Origin: JBIOHP01 sp044449065
Lineage (GTDB): Bacteria > Bacteroidota > Ignavibacteria > UBA10030 > SZUA-254
NCBI GenBank assembly: GCA_044449065.1
Contig: JBIOHP010000007.1
Location: forward strand, 124,001-188,000
Length of the DNA: 64,000 nt
Direction: 5' to 3'
The first letter of the stretch is position 1. Each line of letters begins with the position of its first letter. Positions 16,207 to 25,050 of the stretch are shown here, one piece after another. The notes under the pieces were generated by a model. That model made no database searches, was not told the origin of the DNA, and saw nothing but the letters and a program-made list of their open reading frames with translations. A program made the position numbers and the translations under genes.

Positions 16207-17339
16207 TACTCAAATACGATTGTAGATATTTCGAAGGAGACAGGCCGTGCGAGCCCCATAAGCGCGAAGGCGTGAAATGCGATACGTGCCCCTATTATGA
16301 GGTGATAAAATCAAAAATCCTTATCGTAAAATTAGACGCCATCGGCGACGTATTACGCACCACCGCCATTCTCCATGGATTGAAAGAGGATTATCCGGGT
16401 TCGGAGATTACATGGGTTACCCGATCATCAGCGATGCCGATATTCAAGAATAACACCCTCGTCAACCAGGTGCTGGAATATGAATCAGCTGGAACGATGT
16501 ATTTTCTTTACGTCCAACAATTTGATGTGGTGATAAACCTCGACGCAGCGCAGCCGAGCGCGGCGCTTGCCTCGTTAGCGAAAGGAACACGGAAACTGGG
16601 ATTCGGGATGGATGCGCGCGGAAAGGTCTATCCGTTCAACGAAGAAGCGATTTCGTGGTTTGAGATGGGCGCTTTCGACGATATCAAGAAGAAAAACACT
16701 CACACCTACCAGGACATTATGCTGGATATCTGCAAAATCTCTCAGTCGAACAAAGAGATTGTCCTGTCCCTCTCCCCTGATGAAATTCAGTTCGCCGAAC
16801 AGTTTTCACAAAGTTACCAGTTGAAAAAAACAAACCGTACCATCGGTATGAATACAGGAGCAAGCCCCAGGTGGCAGTTCAAGCAATGGACGCTTGAGGG
16901 GTACACCGGGTTAATTAAAAAAATACTGAAGGAAACCGATTGGACGATATTGTTGTATGGCGGACCGTATGAACGTGAACGGAATGCAACGCTTGCCGCG
17001 ATCGATAAAAAACGCGTCATCGATACGGGATCGGATAATTCTTTGAGACAATTCTTCAGTCTGATTACCCTGAGCGATGTATTCATTACCGGCGATACGC
17101 TGGCTATGCACGCAGCGACCGCTTTGAAAAAGAACGTCATCGCTCTTTTTGGTCCAACCTCCGAAGCCGAGATAGAAACGTACGGAGGCAGGATTATTAA
17201 AATTCATGCCGATCTTGACTGCTTATGCTGCTACAAAATGCGGTGCGATTTCGATCCGAACTGTATGAATTCCATCACGCCGGATCGGATTTTTTTCGCG
17301 GTCAAATCGGCTTTGCAAACAATAAAAATTCTTCATTGA
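16203..17339 (+). CDS. GT9 glycosyltransferase (heptosyltransferase-like), copy 2
   Basis: The 378-residue protein is a paralogue of the one at 13939. It starts with DCRYFEGDRPCEPHKREGVKC and CPYY, then ILIVKLDAIGDVLRTTAILHGL. Further on are MNTGASPRWQFKQW, LLYGG and GDTLAMHAATALKKNVIALFGPTS, which is the conserved GT9 donor site. A C-terminal Cys group (CLCCYKMRCDFDPNC) matches copy 1 in place. The start overlaps the preceding gene by 4 bases. The duplication within one cluster suggests consecutive heptose-like additions. Confidence 0.88.
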   Translation: MILKYDCRYFEGDRPCEPHKREGVKCDTCPYYEVIKSKILIVKLDAIGDVLRTTAILHGLKEDYPGSEITWVTRSSAMPIFKNNTLVNQVLEYESAGTMYFLYVQQFDVVINLDAAQPSAALASLAKGTRKLGFGMDARGKVYPFNEEAISWFEMGAFDDIKKKNTHTYQDIMLDICKISQSNKEIVLSLSPDEIQFAEQFSQSYQLKKTNRTIGMNTGASPRWQFKQWTLEGYTGLIKKILKETDWTILLYGGPYERERNATLAAIDKKRVIDTGSDNSLRQFFSLITLSDVFITGDTLAMHAATALKKNVIALFGPTSEAEIETYGGRIIKIHADLDCLCCYKMRCDFDPNCMNSITPDRIFFAVKSALQTIKILH

Positions 17340-17347
17340 GGCATTAA

Positions 17348-18454
17348 ATGAAAATTGCAGTGGTATTCGGCACCCGCCCTGAAACAATTAAAATGGCGCC
17401 GGTCATTAAAGAATTGGAACGCCGCAAGATCGATCACCGCACCATCGTGACCGCCCAGCATCGCGAAATGCTCGACCAGGAACTGGAAGTCTTTCACATC
17501 AAGCCCGATTACGATCTGGACATTATGGAACACGATCAGGACCTTTTCTACGTAACATCGGCAGTGTTAAACGAAATAAAGCCGGTGCTTAAAAAAGAAC
17601 AACCCGATATCATACTGGTGCAGGGCGATACGACCACAACTTTCGCGGCAAGTCTCGCTGCATATTATTTCAAGATACCCATCGGGCACGTAGAAGCCGG
17701 ACTGCGAACATGGAATAAACATAATCCCTATCCCGAAGAACTCAACCGGCAGCTTACAACGCGCCTGACCGAACTGCATTTCGCGCCAACGGAGTGGGGA
17801 AGAAATAATCTGCTCCGTGAAGGCATAGACCCCGCAAACGTTTTCGTAACAGGAAACACAGTCATTGATGCTCTGATCATGATTGTCGATCCGAAATATG
17901 TTTTTACCGAACCAAGTCTGCGGGATATCGATTTTGAGAGGAAACGCATCATCCTCATGACGTCCCACCGGCGCGAAAGCTTCGGCGAACCGATGGCGAA
18001 TACCTTCTCCGCCTGCCGCGATCTTCTTCTGGCAAATCCCGATGTCGAATTGGTTTATCCCGTGCATCCCAATCCTAACGTTCAGCGAACGGCGAAAGAA
18101 ATCCTCGGGAATGTGAAGGGCGTACATCTCATTGAACCGCTTGATTATCGTCCGTTTGTGCAATTGATGAACAAGAGCTATTTGATCCTGACCGATTCCG
18201 GCGGCGTACAGGAGGAAGCTCCATCGCTCGGAAAACCGGTGCTCGTTCTCCGCAAAACTACAGAACGTCCCGAAGCGATTGAAGCCGGAACTGCTAAATT
18301 AGTCGGCACCGATAGAAAAGTGATCTTCGAACAAGCGCAGCGCCTCTTAACCGATCCGGCGGCATATACAGAAATGTCGACAAAAGCTAATCCATACGGC
18401 GACGGGAAATCCGCTCCGAGAATTGTGGATATCATATTACAAAGAATGAAGTAA
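17348..18454 (+). CDS. wecB: UDP-N-acetylglucosamine 2-epimerase (non-hydrolysing)
   Basis: The 368-residue protein matches WecB throughout: VVFGTRPETIKMAPVI at the start, VQGDTTTTFAASLAAYY, GHVEAGLRTWN, TSHRRESFGEP and LTDSGGVQEEAPSLGKPVLVLRKTTERPEA. The enzyme interconverts UDP-GlcNAc and UDP-ManNAc, supplying ManNAc-derived sugars for surface polysaccharides. The length is normal. A gene for the usual partner WecC (UDP-ManNAc dehydrogenase) is not in this window. The start follows a GAGG site 8 bases after the GT9 stop. Confidence 0.95.
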   Translation: MKIAVVFGTRPETIKMAPVIKELERRKIDHRTIVTAQHREMLDQELEVFHIKPDYDLDIMEHDQDLFYVTSAVLNEIKPVLKKEQPDIILVQGDTTTTFAASLAAYYFKIPIGHVEAGLRTWNKHNPYPEELNRQLTTRLTELHFAPTEWGRNNLLREGIDPANVFVTGNTVIDALIMIVDPKYVFTEPSLRDIDFERKRIILMTSHRRESFGEPMANTFSACRDLLLANPDVELVYPVHPNPNVQRTAKEILGNVKGVHLIEPLDYRPFVQLMNKSYLILTDSGGVQEEAPSLGKPVLVLRKTTERPEAIEAGTAKLVGTDRKVIFEQAQRLLTDPAAYTEMSTKANPYGDGKSAPRIVDIILQRMK

Positions 18455-18523
18455 CCCGAATATAAGCATCATTCAATTTAAAATAGAAATTTTAATTTTA
18501 CGCTCGGAACTTTAGCATAATCC

Positions 18524-19849
18524 ATGGAATTTGGCAGGCACATAGGAAAAGGCGTCTGGGCGTTCGCCGATAAACTTCTACCGGTAATATGGGGCATTTG
18601 CAATATCTTCCTTGTGCAGCGCGTACTTCCGATCAGTGAATACGCGGGTCTTGCGGTAACGCTGCAAATATTTTTAGTCGTGACGATGCTGAATACATCG
18701 CTCGCGTTTCAACCGCTCATTAAATTTGTCGCAGAAGGCGAGGACTCCGGCAAATACATTTCTGCAAGTCTCGTCATCAGTTCGTTGTTTTTCATCATGA
18801 GCGGCGGAGTATTGGTTATTTTCAAGAGTTTTTTCCTGCATCTATTGGATCGGACTGGGCAAGGCAATCTTGGACAACTGTTCAATTTTCTGCCCCTGAT
18901 GTTTTTCATGGCATGGTTCCGGAATTTTGCCGTTAGTTTGTTGCAGGCGAAATACCGCGTACAAAGAATTTTTTGGATTGATTCTGCGTATTATATCGGG
19001 GTGCCGCTTTTAATATTACTAGCCCAATACTTCGGAAGATATTCTGTTGCAAGGGATGTTATTCTCATAAATATCTCCGGTCTCGCAGCCTCGACATTGG
19101 TAGCAATCCCGCTCACATATAACGATATGCGCTTTGGGATAAAATTTGATAAAGCTCCCTTCATCCAGATGTATAATTTCGGCAAGTTTACATTTTGGGG
19201 ATCTGCGATGTACACGTTTTTCGGGCAGGCGGACGTGTTCTTCGTCAGCTCGTACGCAGGAATTCTCGCCGTTGCGCCGTACAGCATCGCCAAGACCTTC
19301 ACCCGGGTGTTCGATATGATGACGCAGGTTATTCAAATGTTCCTCGTTCCATTTTCATCAAAAGCGTCTACTCAGAAAAATCGTACACAACTCTCAGCGG
19401 TCGCGGAAAAAACCGTTTGCTTCTCAACGCTTCTGTTTCTCCCTATCTTTATCATATTATTCTTTTTCCCTCAACCTATGCTGCACCTATTATATAGAGG
19501 AAAATTTGATAATGCAGCCCCGCTATTGCGGATATTAAGTCTGCTTTCCTTCATCGCGCCATGGAACGCAGTTGTCGGAAGTTATTTCGTGGGAACCGGC
19601 AGGGTGAAGGAAGGTTTTATTTCCGGCATTTTCCTGATGGGTATTTCATTGATTCTCTATGTTATTCTTACTCCCCTATTCGGGGCAAAAGGGACAGCAG
19701 CCGGTTTGGTGAGTGCATTTTTTATTGTCACCGTTGGTCTCGTCCGTTACCAGCAGCGCATCGCCCCATTACGGTTAGGCGCCGTTATCAAAAGGGTGAG
19801 CGATATCAACGGGTTCATGCAAACGATGGTTTCGAACAACAAGAAGTAG
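18524..19849 (+). CDS. Polysaccharide flippase (MATE/Wzx superfamily)
   Basis: The 441-residue protein is almost entirely hydrophobic, with about 12-14 membrane helices, and resembles oligosaccharide flippases of the Wzx/RfbX type (the segment PYSIAKTFTRVFDMMTQVIQMFLVPFSSK is in the typical place). It would move a lipid-linked oligosaccharide across the inner membrane. Placement behind wecB and several glycosyltransferases supports this. No polymerase (Wzy) or chain-length regulator is evident in this window. Confidence 0.8.
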   Translation: MEFGRHIGKGVWAFADKLLPVIWGICNIFLVQRVLPISEYAGLAVTLQIFLVVTMLNTSLAFQPLIKFVAEGEDSGKYISASLVISSLFFIMSGGVLVIFKSFFLHLLDRTGQGNLGQLFNFLPLMFFMAWFRNFAVSLLQAKYRVQRIFWIDSAYYIGVPLLILLAQYFGRYSVARDVILINISGLAASTLVAIPLTYNDMRFGIKFDKAPFIQMYNFGKFTFWGSAMYTFFGQADVFFVSSYAGILAVAPYSIAKTFTRVFDMMTQVIQMFLVPFSSKASTQKNRTQLSAVAEKTVCFSTLLFLPIFIILFFFPQPMLHLLYRGKFDNAAPLLRILSLLSFIAPWNAVVGSYFVGTGRVKEGFISGIFLMGISLILYVILTPLFGAKGTAAGLVSAFFIVTVGLVRYQQRIAPLRLGAVIKRVSDINGFMQTMVSNNKK

Positions 19850-19986
19850 ATTTCGCAACCTAATGCGGAGAGAATCGACACTGCTCATTCCTTGGTTATC
19901 CATTCCTCAATCCTTTAAAGATGACGTCATGTTTGACTTAAATTTTAAAGCAGAAGGAAATAAATAAACCATTCCCCTCAAAATCC

Positions 19987-20022
19987 CCTAAAATAGCTTT
20001 TGTATACAAATTTAGGTAAATT
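19987..20022 (+). promoter_or_regulatory. Repeated upstream element, copy 1
   Basis: A 36-bp element that recurs at 21062-21097 with 33 of 36 bases identical. It contains the perfect palindrome TTTGTATACAAA (19999-20010). It lies 42 bases before the methyltransferase start at 20064. It could be an operator or a promoter block carried along in a duplication. Confidence 0.5.
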
Positions 20023-20063
20023 TTACTCGTTGAAAACATGTTAATGATACAGAAAATCACTCA

Positions 20064-20909
20064 ATGAACACAAACATCACCCAGGAAGAGCTTTCGAAGA
20101 GACACTCCGACCTTGAATCCGGCCGATTGCGCGAAGTCACCGGTACGAATGTGGTCGATGAAATTCATATTTCACGCTACCGGTTTGCGATGCAATTTAC
20201 TAATGGGAAAACCTTGCTCGATATCGCTTCCGGAATAGGGTATGGCTCTTTTATGTTGGCTGACACAGGAAAGGCAAAATCGGTGACCGGAGTGGATATA
20301 TCACAAGCGCCGATTATGGAAGCAAAAACGAAATATAAACGAGATAATCTCCGATTTGAAGTAATATCTCCCGATAAGCTTCCGTTTGATGACGCATCTT
20401 TCGACGTTATCACCAGTTACGAAACTGTTGAACATACCTATGACCGGACAGTTTTCCTGAAAGAATTGCGTAGAGTATTAAAATCGGGCGGAATGTTGAT
20501 TATTTCGACTCCCAATAAACGGTATCATTCCATCGGGAAAAAGGTTCCGTGGAACCCGAACCACACAGTTGAATATTATCCGGTTGAATTTAAAAAAGTT
20601 CTCAGTGGAGTATTCCCGCAAATTGAATTTTGGGGAGGACAAGAATTTCTTCCCATAAATCTGTCCCCCGTTCTTAAATATAACTGGATCGAATTTAAAT
20701 ATTATAATATCAATAACTCAAAGATGTTTATGTCGGTACTTGGACCGATCCGCTCGATTCGGAATAATAAATCGGCTCCGAATATTGCACAACAGAGTGA
20801 TCCAGCGACACAACAACAGAATACAGAAATTTTCAGAAAACGAGCCGACATAGTTCCATGGGTTGATAATTGTGAACCGTATACTATGGTTGCAGTTTGT
20901 AAAAAGTAA
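20064..20909 (+). CDS. Class I SAM-dependent methyltransferase
   Basis: The 281-residue protein has motif I LLDIASGIGYGSFML, an acidic residue after the second strand (TGVDISQAP) and motif FDVITSYETVEHTYDR, all of the class I Rossmann methyltransferase fold (Methyltransf_11/23 type). The C-terminal third is variable and probably binds the acceptor. It lies in the surface-glycan cluster, so it may cap or decorate a sugar or polyprenyl-linked intermediate. The start has weak ribosome-binding signals, as is common in this group. Confidence 0.82.
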   Translation: MNTNITQEELSKRHSDLESGRLREVTGTNVVDEIHISRYRFAMQFTNGKTLLDIASGIGYGSFMLADTGKAKSVTGVDISQAPIMEAKTKYKRDNLRFEVISPDKLPFDDASFDVITSYETVEHTYDRTVFLKELRRVLKSGGMLIISTPNKRYHSIGKKVPWNPNHTVEYYPVEFKKVLSGVFPQIEFWGGQEFLPINLSPVLKYNWIEFKYYNINNSKMFMSVLGPIRSIRNNKSAPNIAQQSDPATQQQNTEIFRKRADIVPWVDNCEPYTMVAVCKK

Positions 20910-21061
20910 TGGGGGTTCGTCATCCGCACCTATCCAAAAATGCTCATATGATGTGCAAGCGATCCTTATATCAATAATGGGTTAAGTAATTTTTCACCTT
21001 CCAATCACACAAATTGGAAATCTAATATTAGCCATCCGCATTCAGAATACCTTCTAATTCA

Positions 21062-21097
21062 CTTAAAATAGCTTTTGTAGACAAATTTAAGTAAATT
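21062..21097 (+). promoter_or_regulatory. Repeated upstream element, copy 2
   Basis: Second copy of the 36-bp element at 19987; the palindrome has one change (TTTGTAGACAAA). It lies 74 bases before the methyltransferase start at 21171. Confidence 0.5.
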
Positions 21098-21170
21098 CCT
21101 AACGTTTATTTTACGAAACAATATGTGAAACAAAAGTGAACCTGATACTGATGAGAACAACAGATAAATT

Positions 21171-21914
21171 ATGATAGGTGAAATGAGATCGAGAGAAAAA
21201 GAAAACGACGATGTGCGGAATAGACGCGAGATAACGAGAATAACTTTATTCGACAGAGACTATCTGAGTGTTCGACCAATTATCAGATGGCTTCAAGATA
21301 CCGCAGTCGGTTATGCGAAAGGAGTGTTCCTCGATTTTGGCTGCGGCAACAAACCGTATTATCCGATCTTCAAATCATCCATCGAGAAATATATCGGAGC
21401 TGATGTCACTCAAAACCTGGATCAGAGCGTCGATATCCTCATTGGCGATGACGGGATTCTTCCGCTCGATAATGAGAGCGTTGAGACCGTTCTTTCCACG
21501 CAGGTTCTAGAACACGTGAAAGAACCGCAGCGATATCTTCAAGAATTATCCAGGGTCCTCAAGCCCGGCGGGAAATTAATTTTAACCTGTCCGCAATCGT
21601 ACATGCTCCACGAAGAACCATACGATTATTATCGTTACACGCGCTACGGTGTTGAATATCTCCTGAAGAAATACCAACTTCAGATATTGCAACTCGATAC
21701 AGCGGGAGGAGCGTGGCGTCTGATGGGACAGATATTTCTCAATCACAAAATCCATGGCAGAAAAATCAATATCCCGATCATCAGCGGAATATTTTATTAT
21801 TTATGGGTCATTTTATCAAATGTAATATTTTCGACACTCGATAAAATGAATATGAATCCCAAGGATACTGCGAATTACATGATCATAGCACAGAAGAATC
21901 AGGGTTCAAAATAA
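21171..21914 (+). CDS. Class I SAM-dependent methyltransferase
   Basis: The 247-residue protein has motif I FLDFGCGNKPYYPIF, a YIGADVT acidic loop, the motif VETVLSTQVLEHVKEP and LKPGGKLILTCPQS. This is the Methyltransf_11 pattern seen in polysaccharide clusters. The C-terminal region is hydrophobic (FYYLWVILSNVIF) and may touch the membrane. It is separated by one base from the next gene, another methyltransferase, so the two are probably translated together. Confidence 0.82.
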   Translation: MIGEMRSREKENDDVRNRREITRITLFDRDYLSVRPIIRWLQDTAVGYAKGVFLDFGCGNKPYYPIFKSSIEKYIGADVTQNLDQSVDILIGDDGILPLDNESVETVLSTQVLEHVKEPQRYLQELSRVLKPGGKLILTCPQSYMLHEEPYDYYRYTRYGVEYLLKKYQLQILQLDTAGGAWRLMGQIFLNHKIHGRKINIPIISGIFYYLWVILSNVIFSTLDKMNMNPKDTANYMIIAQKNQGSK

Positions 21915-21915
21915 G

Positions 21916-22758
21916 ATGGAATCGATTAACTGCCCTTTATGCGATTCACATGATTATCGGTTTTTATGGAAGAAAGATAATGCTACCTATGTAACCTGTG
22001 TACGATGCAATCTTGTATTTGAAAATCCACGATTGACCCGGGATGAATTAAAAAATTTTTACTCGAGGGAAACGTATTTCATGGGGAAAAATGAATCGGG
22101 AAGTTCAGGGGGATATACTGATTATTACTCCCAATGCAATACAACCCTAGTGAAGGAATATTTCAATCTATTGCAGCAATTTTCTCCACATGGTAATGGC
22201 ACCACATTATTGGATATCGGTTGCGGACCCGGTAGTCTTCTCCGAATTGGAGACGAACATGGATGGCAATGTACGGGATTGGAGATTTCAAAATGGGCGG
22301 TGGAAACCGGTAAAAATAATGGTCTCGATATCATTGAGGGCACGTTGCAGGACGCGCAATTTCAAGATAATCAATTCGACATTGTATCTATGTTCGACGT
22401 ACTGGAACATTTACCTATACCTCATGATTATATTCGTGAAATTTGGAGAATATTAAAACCGGGGGGTAAATTGATAGCTGAGACACCCAATATTGATGGA
22501 TTCTTTGTCCGAAATCTCTACAGAGAGAATGCGGATTTAGTAAAACCGCGTGACCATCTGTGTATCTATTCGCCGTCAACAGCAAGAAGACTTCTTGAGA
22601 GCTATCACTTTTCATCAGTGATTATTAAAACATTTCCCTATTGCAGGAAATTCACTCCGGGTTATTTTAAGAGTCTGTTGATGACGCGCCTTAAGCCCAA
22701 TGCCATACATCGGCAATTTACTTTTAACGAGTCGCTCCGAATCATCGCAACAAAGTAG
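21916..22758 (+). CDS. Zinc-ribbon class I SAM-dependent methyltransferase
   Basis: The 280-residue protein opens with a CPLC...CVRC zinc-ribbon-like finger and the phrase NLVFENPRLT, typical of a methyltransferase subgroup in glycan clusters. Motif I (LLDIGCGPGSLL), the motif FDIVSMFDVLEHLPIP and LKPGGKLIAETPN follow. It probably acts on a nucleotide sugar or lipid-linked sugar. It is directly downstream of another methyltransferase and its end overlaps the upstream-most possible start of the next GT4 gene. Confidence 0.84.
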   Translation: MESINCPLCDSHDYRFLWKKDNATYVTCVRCNLVFENPRLTRDELKNFYSRETYFMGKNESGSSGGYTDYYSQCNTTLVKEYFNLLQQFSPHGNGTTLLDIGCGPGSLLRIGDEHGWQCTGLEISKWAVETGKNNGLDIIEGTLQDAQFQDNQFDIVSMFDVLEHLPIPHDYIREIWRILKPGGKLIAETPNIDGFFVRNLYRENADLVKPRDHLCIYSPSTARRLLESYHFSSVIIKTFPYCRKFTPGYFKSLLMTRLKPNAIHRQFTFNESLRIIATK

Positions 22759-23881
22759 AACTGCGTTGGATAATCGTTCTCCCGGCATAAATAAAATAAA
22801 GCTATTCCTGCTCACCAATCTTCTCGATAAAGGCGGCGTCGAAGAGGTCATTCTCAACTACGCGAAGATCCTCGATAAAAAGAAATACGAGATAACAGTC
22901 GTTTGTTTTACGGCTGGAACGGCGGCGGATGAACTATCCCGGATCGAAGGCGTAAATTTAGTTCACATCAAAACCTGCAGCCGGGTAAAACGGTATTTTG
23001 CAATACAATCGCTAATGAAGACCATGAAACCGGATATCGTCCACAACCACACCGGTTGGTACGGCATTCCGTTGGGCAGGATGAATGGCGCAAAATGCGT
23101 GGAGACAATTCATAATACCTATCACTGGTTTAATCCGCATCAGAGATTTTTCTACGGGTTCACCATGAGTTTTGCCCACAGGATGATCGCCGTCTCAGGA
23201 GTTGTGAAAAAATTTGCCCTCGATATTTTTCCTTTCATCGACGAGAAACGGCTTGCGGTAATCCACAACGGTATCATGATTCCTGCCACACCCCAAAAAG
23301 AAGCTTCAATTCATCTCCGCAAACAATGGAATATCAAAGAAGATGACGTTGTCATCGGATTTATCGGCAGATTCACCGAACAGAAAGGATTGGAATACCT
23401 CCTCAAAGCCGCTAAACAATTATTGCCGGAATACAAGAATGTTAAATTTGTCATCGTCGGCGAAGGGGAATTAAAAAATCGACTTGAAACGATTGTCTCC
23501 AGCGATAATCTTACCAACGTTATATTTACGGGTTTCCAGCGCGACGTGTACCGCTTCTACACTCTTTTCGATATCTTTTTATTACCCTCGCTCTTTGAAG
23601 GATTACCAATCGCTTTACTGGAAGCTATGGCAGCCCAACTGCCGGTAGTAGCAACAAGAGTCGGCGGCACGCCTGAGGTCGTGATCGAGGGGAAAACAGG
23701 ATTTCTCGTCGATCCGGCGAACCCCGGACAAATCGTTGAGAAGCTCAACATTCTAATTAACGATCCGAACAAACGCAAAATGATGGGGTTTGAAGGAAGA
23801 GAACGCATCATAGCTGCTTTTTCAGCGCAAAGTATGGTTGAAAAAACCGAGAAAATCTATCGAGAGTTATTAAACAGATGA
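22700..23881 (+). CDS. GT4 glycosyltransferase
   Basis: The 393-residue protein is a GT-B fold family 4 enzyme: LTNLLDKGGVEEVILNYAKIL at the start, GFIGRFTEQKGLEYLLKAA, and the donor-site motif FEGLPIALLEAMAAQLPVVAT with the E-x7-E pair. The ATG at 22700 overlaps the previous gene by 59 bases; an in-frame TTG at 22766 would avoid the overlap and still keep the whole domain, so the start is uncertain. The stop overlaps the next gene by 4 bases. Confidence 0.86.
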   Translation: MPYIGNLLLTSRSESSQQSRTALDNRSPGINKIKLFLLTNLLDKGGVEEVILNYAKILDKKKYEITVVCFTAGTAADELSRIEGVNLVHIKTCSRVKRYFAIQSLMKTMKPDIVHNHTGWYGIPLGRMNGAKCVETIHNTYHWFNPHQRFFYGFTMSFAHRMIAVSGVVKKFALDIFPFIDEKRLAVIHNGIMIPATPQKEASIHLRKQWNIKEDDVVIGFIGRFTEQKGLEYLLKAAKQLLPEYKNVKFVIVGEGELKNRLETIVSSDNLTNVIFTGFQRDVYRFYTLFDIFLLPSLFEGLPIALLEAMAAQLPVVATRVGGTPEVVIEGKTGFLVDPANPGQIVEKLNILINDPNKRKMMGFEGRERIIAAFSAQSMVEKTEKIYRELLNR

Positions 23882-25035
23882 CGATTCTCTTCTTCCCCGA
23901 TATCGGATGGAAGGGTCTGCATCAACGCCCGCACCATATAGCGAAAGCTCTCTCCAAACACTGGCACGTGATCTGGATTGAACCGGCGACCCTCATTGAA
24001 AAAAGTCACCGCATACCCACAGAGGTCGGGAAAAATATCCGGGCAGTTAGTTTTCCATTTATTCCTTATAATGCACGGAATCCTTTTATCCGTATGTGCG
24101 CTAAACTGATGCTGCGGATAGCACTGATCCGGAAAATAATTACCGCCTTGCAGAGAAAGCATTTGGTGAAAATACTCGCACCGCTGCTTCCACCAAATGA
24201 ATCTGTGGGTGTGATCATCCAAAACGTTTTGGGAATCGATCTGCTGAGGGGATTGAAGCCGACATTTCTGCTTTATGACTACATTGATAATATTTTTGGA
24301 TTTACCCGATTACCTCAATATATTATCACTCAATGGAAACAAACAATCTCACAAGCTAATCTGGTCACTGTTACCTCGCCGGTATTGAAAAAACAAATTG
24401 AGCCGTTTTGCGCGGCGCAAATCGATTATGTTGGGAATGGCGTTGAATATGATTTTTTTACCGCGAAAAAAAATCTCACACCCCCCCAAGATTTACCAGC
24501 CGGTAAGCCCATCGTGGCATATATCGGCGCAGTGTATCCCTGGCTTGATTACGGAATGATTATGTACGGCGCTGAAAAAATGCCGGATGTTAATTTTGTG
24601 CTCATCGGAAGAACTCATCCGGATATTAACCGGATTTTGGAACAAATGAAGTCGTATAAAAATATACACATTCTCGGATTCAAACCGTATAACACGATAC
24701 CATCGTATCTAAATCATTGCTCTGTCGGCATCATTCCGTTCCAAAAGAATCTCCTCACGGCGTCCGTTAATCCGGTAAAGTTCTATGAATACAGCGCCGG
24801 AGGCGTCCCAACAGTCGCGACCGATTTTTCTGAGGATATTTGTCAATTCCCCGATCTGGTCTATCTCGTGAAATCAAAAGAGGAATTTCCTTCACAGATA
24901 CGCAAAGCTATGGATCGAACTAAGGACGAGGAATTTATCGGGAAATTACAGACATTCGCCCGCATGCATGATTGGAAATCCAAAACAGAAATCATCATCC
25001 GCCACATTCAACAATTATCACGCTCATCGCAATAA
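23878..25035 (+). CDS. GT4-like glycosyltransferase
   Basis: The 385-residue protein opens with ILFFPDIGWKGLHQRPHHIAKALSK, a common start in glycosyltransferases that transfer onto surface glycans (it includes the HQRPH motif). The donor half has VAYIGAVYPWLDYGM, then FVLIGR and the tail motif NPVKFYEYSAGGVPTVAT, where the usual E-x7-E is weakly kept. It is probably the last glycosyltransferase of the cluster. Acceptor and sugar are unknown. It overlaps the preceding gene by ATGA. Confidence 0.82.
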   Translation: MTILFFPDIGWKGLHQRPHHIAKALSKHWHVIWIEPATLIEKSHRIPTEVGKNIRAVSFPFIPYNARNPFIRMCAKLMLRIALIRKIITALQRKHLVKILAPLLPPNESVGVIIQNVLGIDLLRGLKPTFLLYDYIDNIFGFTRLPQYIITQWKQTISQANLVTVTSPVLKKQIEPFCAAQIDYVGNGVEYDFFTAKKNLTPPQDLPAGKPIVAYIGAVYPWLDYGMIMYGAEKMPDVNFVLIGRTHPDINRILEQMKSYKNIHILGFKPYNTIPSYLNHCSVGIIPFQKNLLTASVNPVKFYEYSAGGVPTVATDFSEDICQFPDLVYLVKSKEEFPSQIRKAMDRTKDEEFIGKLQTFARMHDWKSKTEIIIRHIQQLSRSSQ

Positions 25036-25050
25036 CAAGGAAAATAATTC

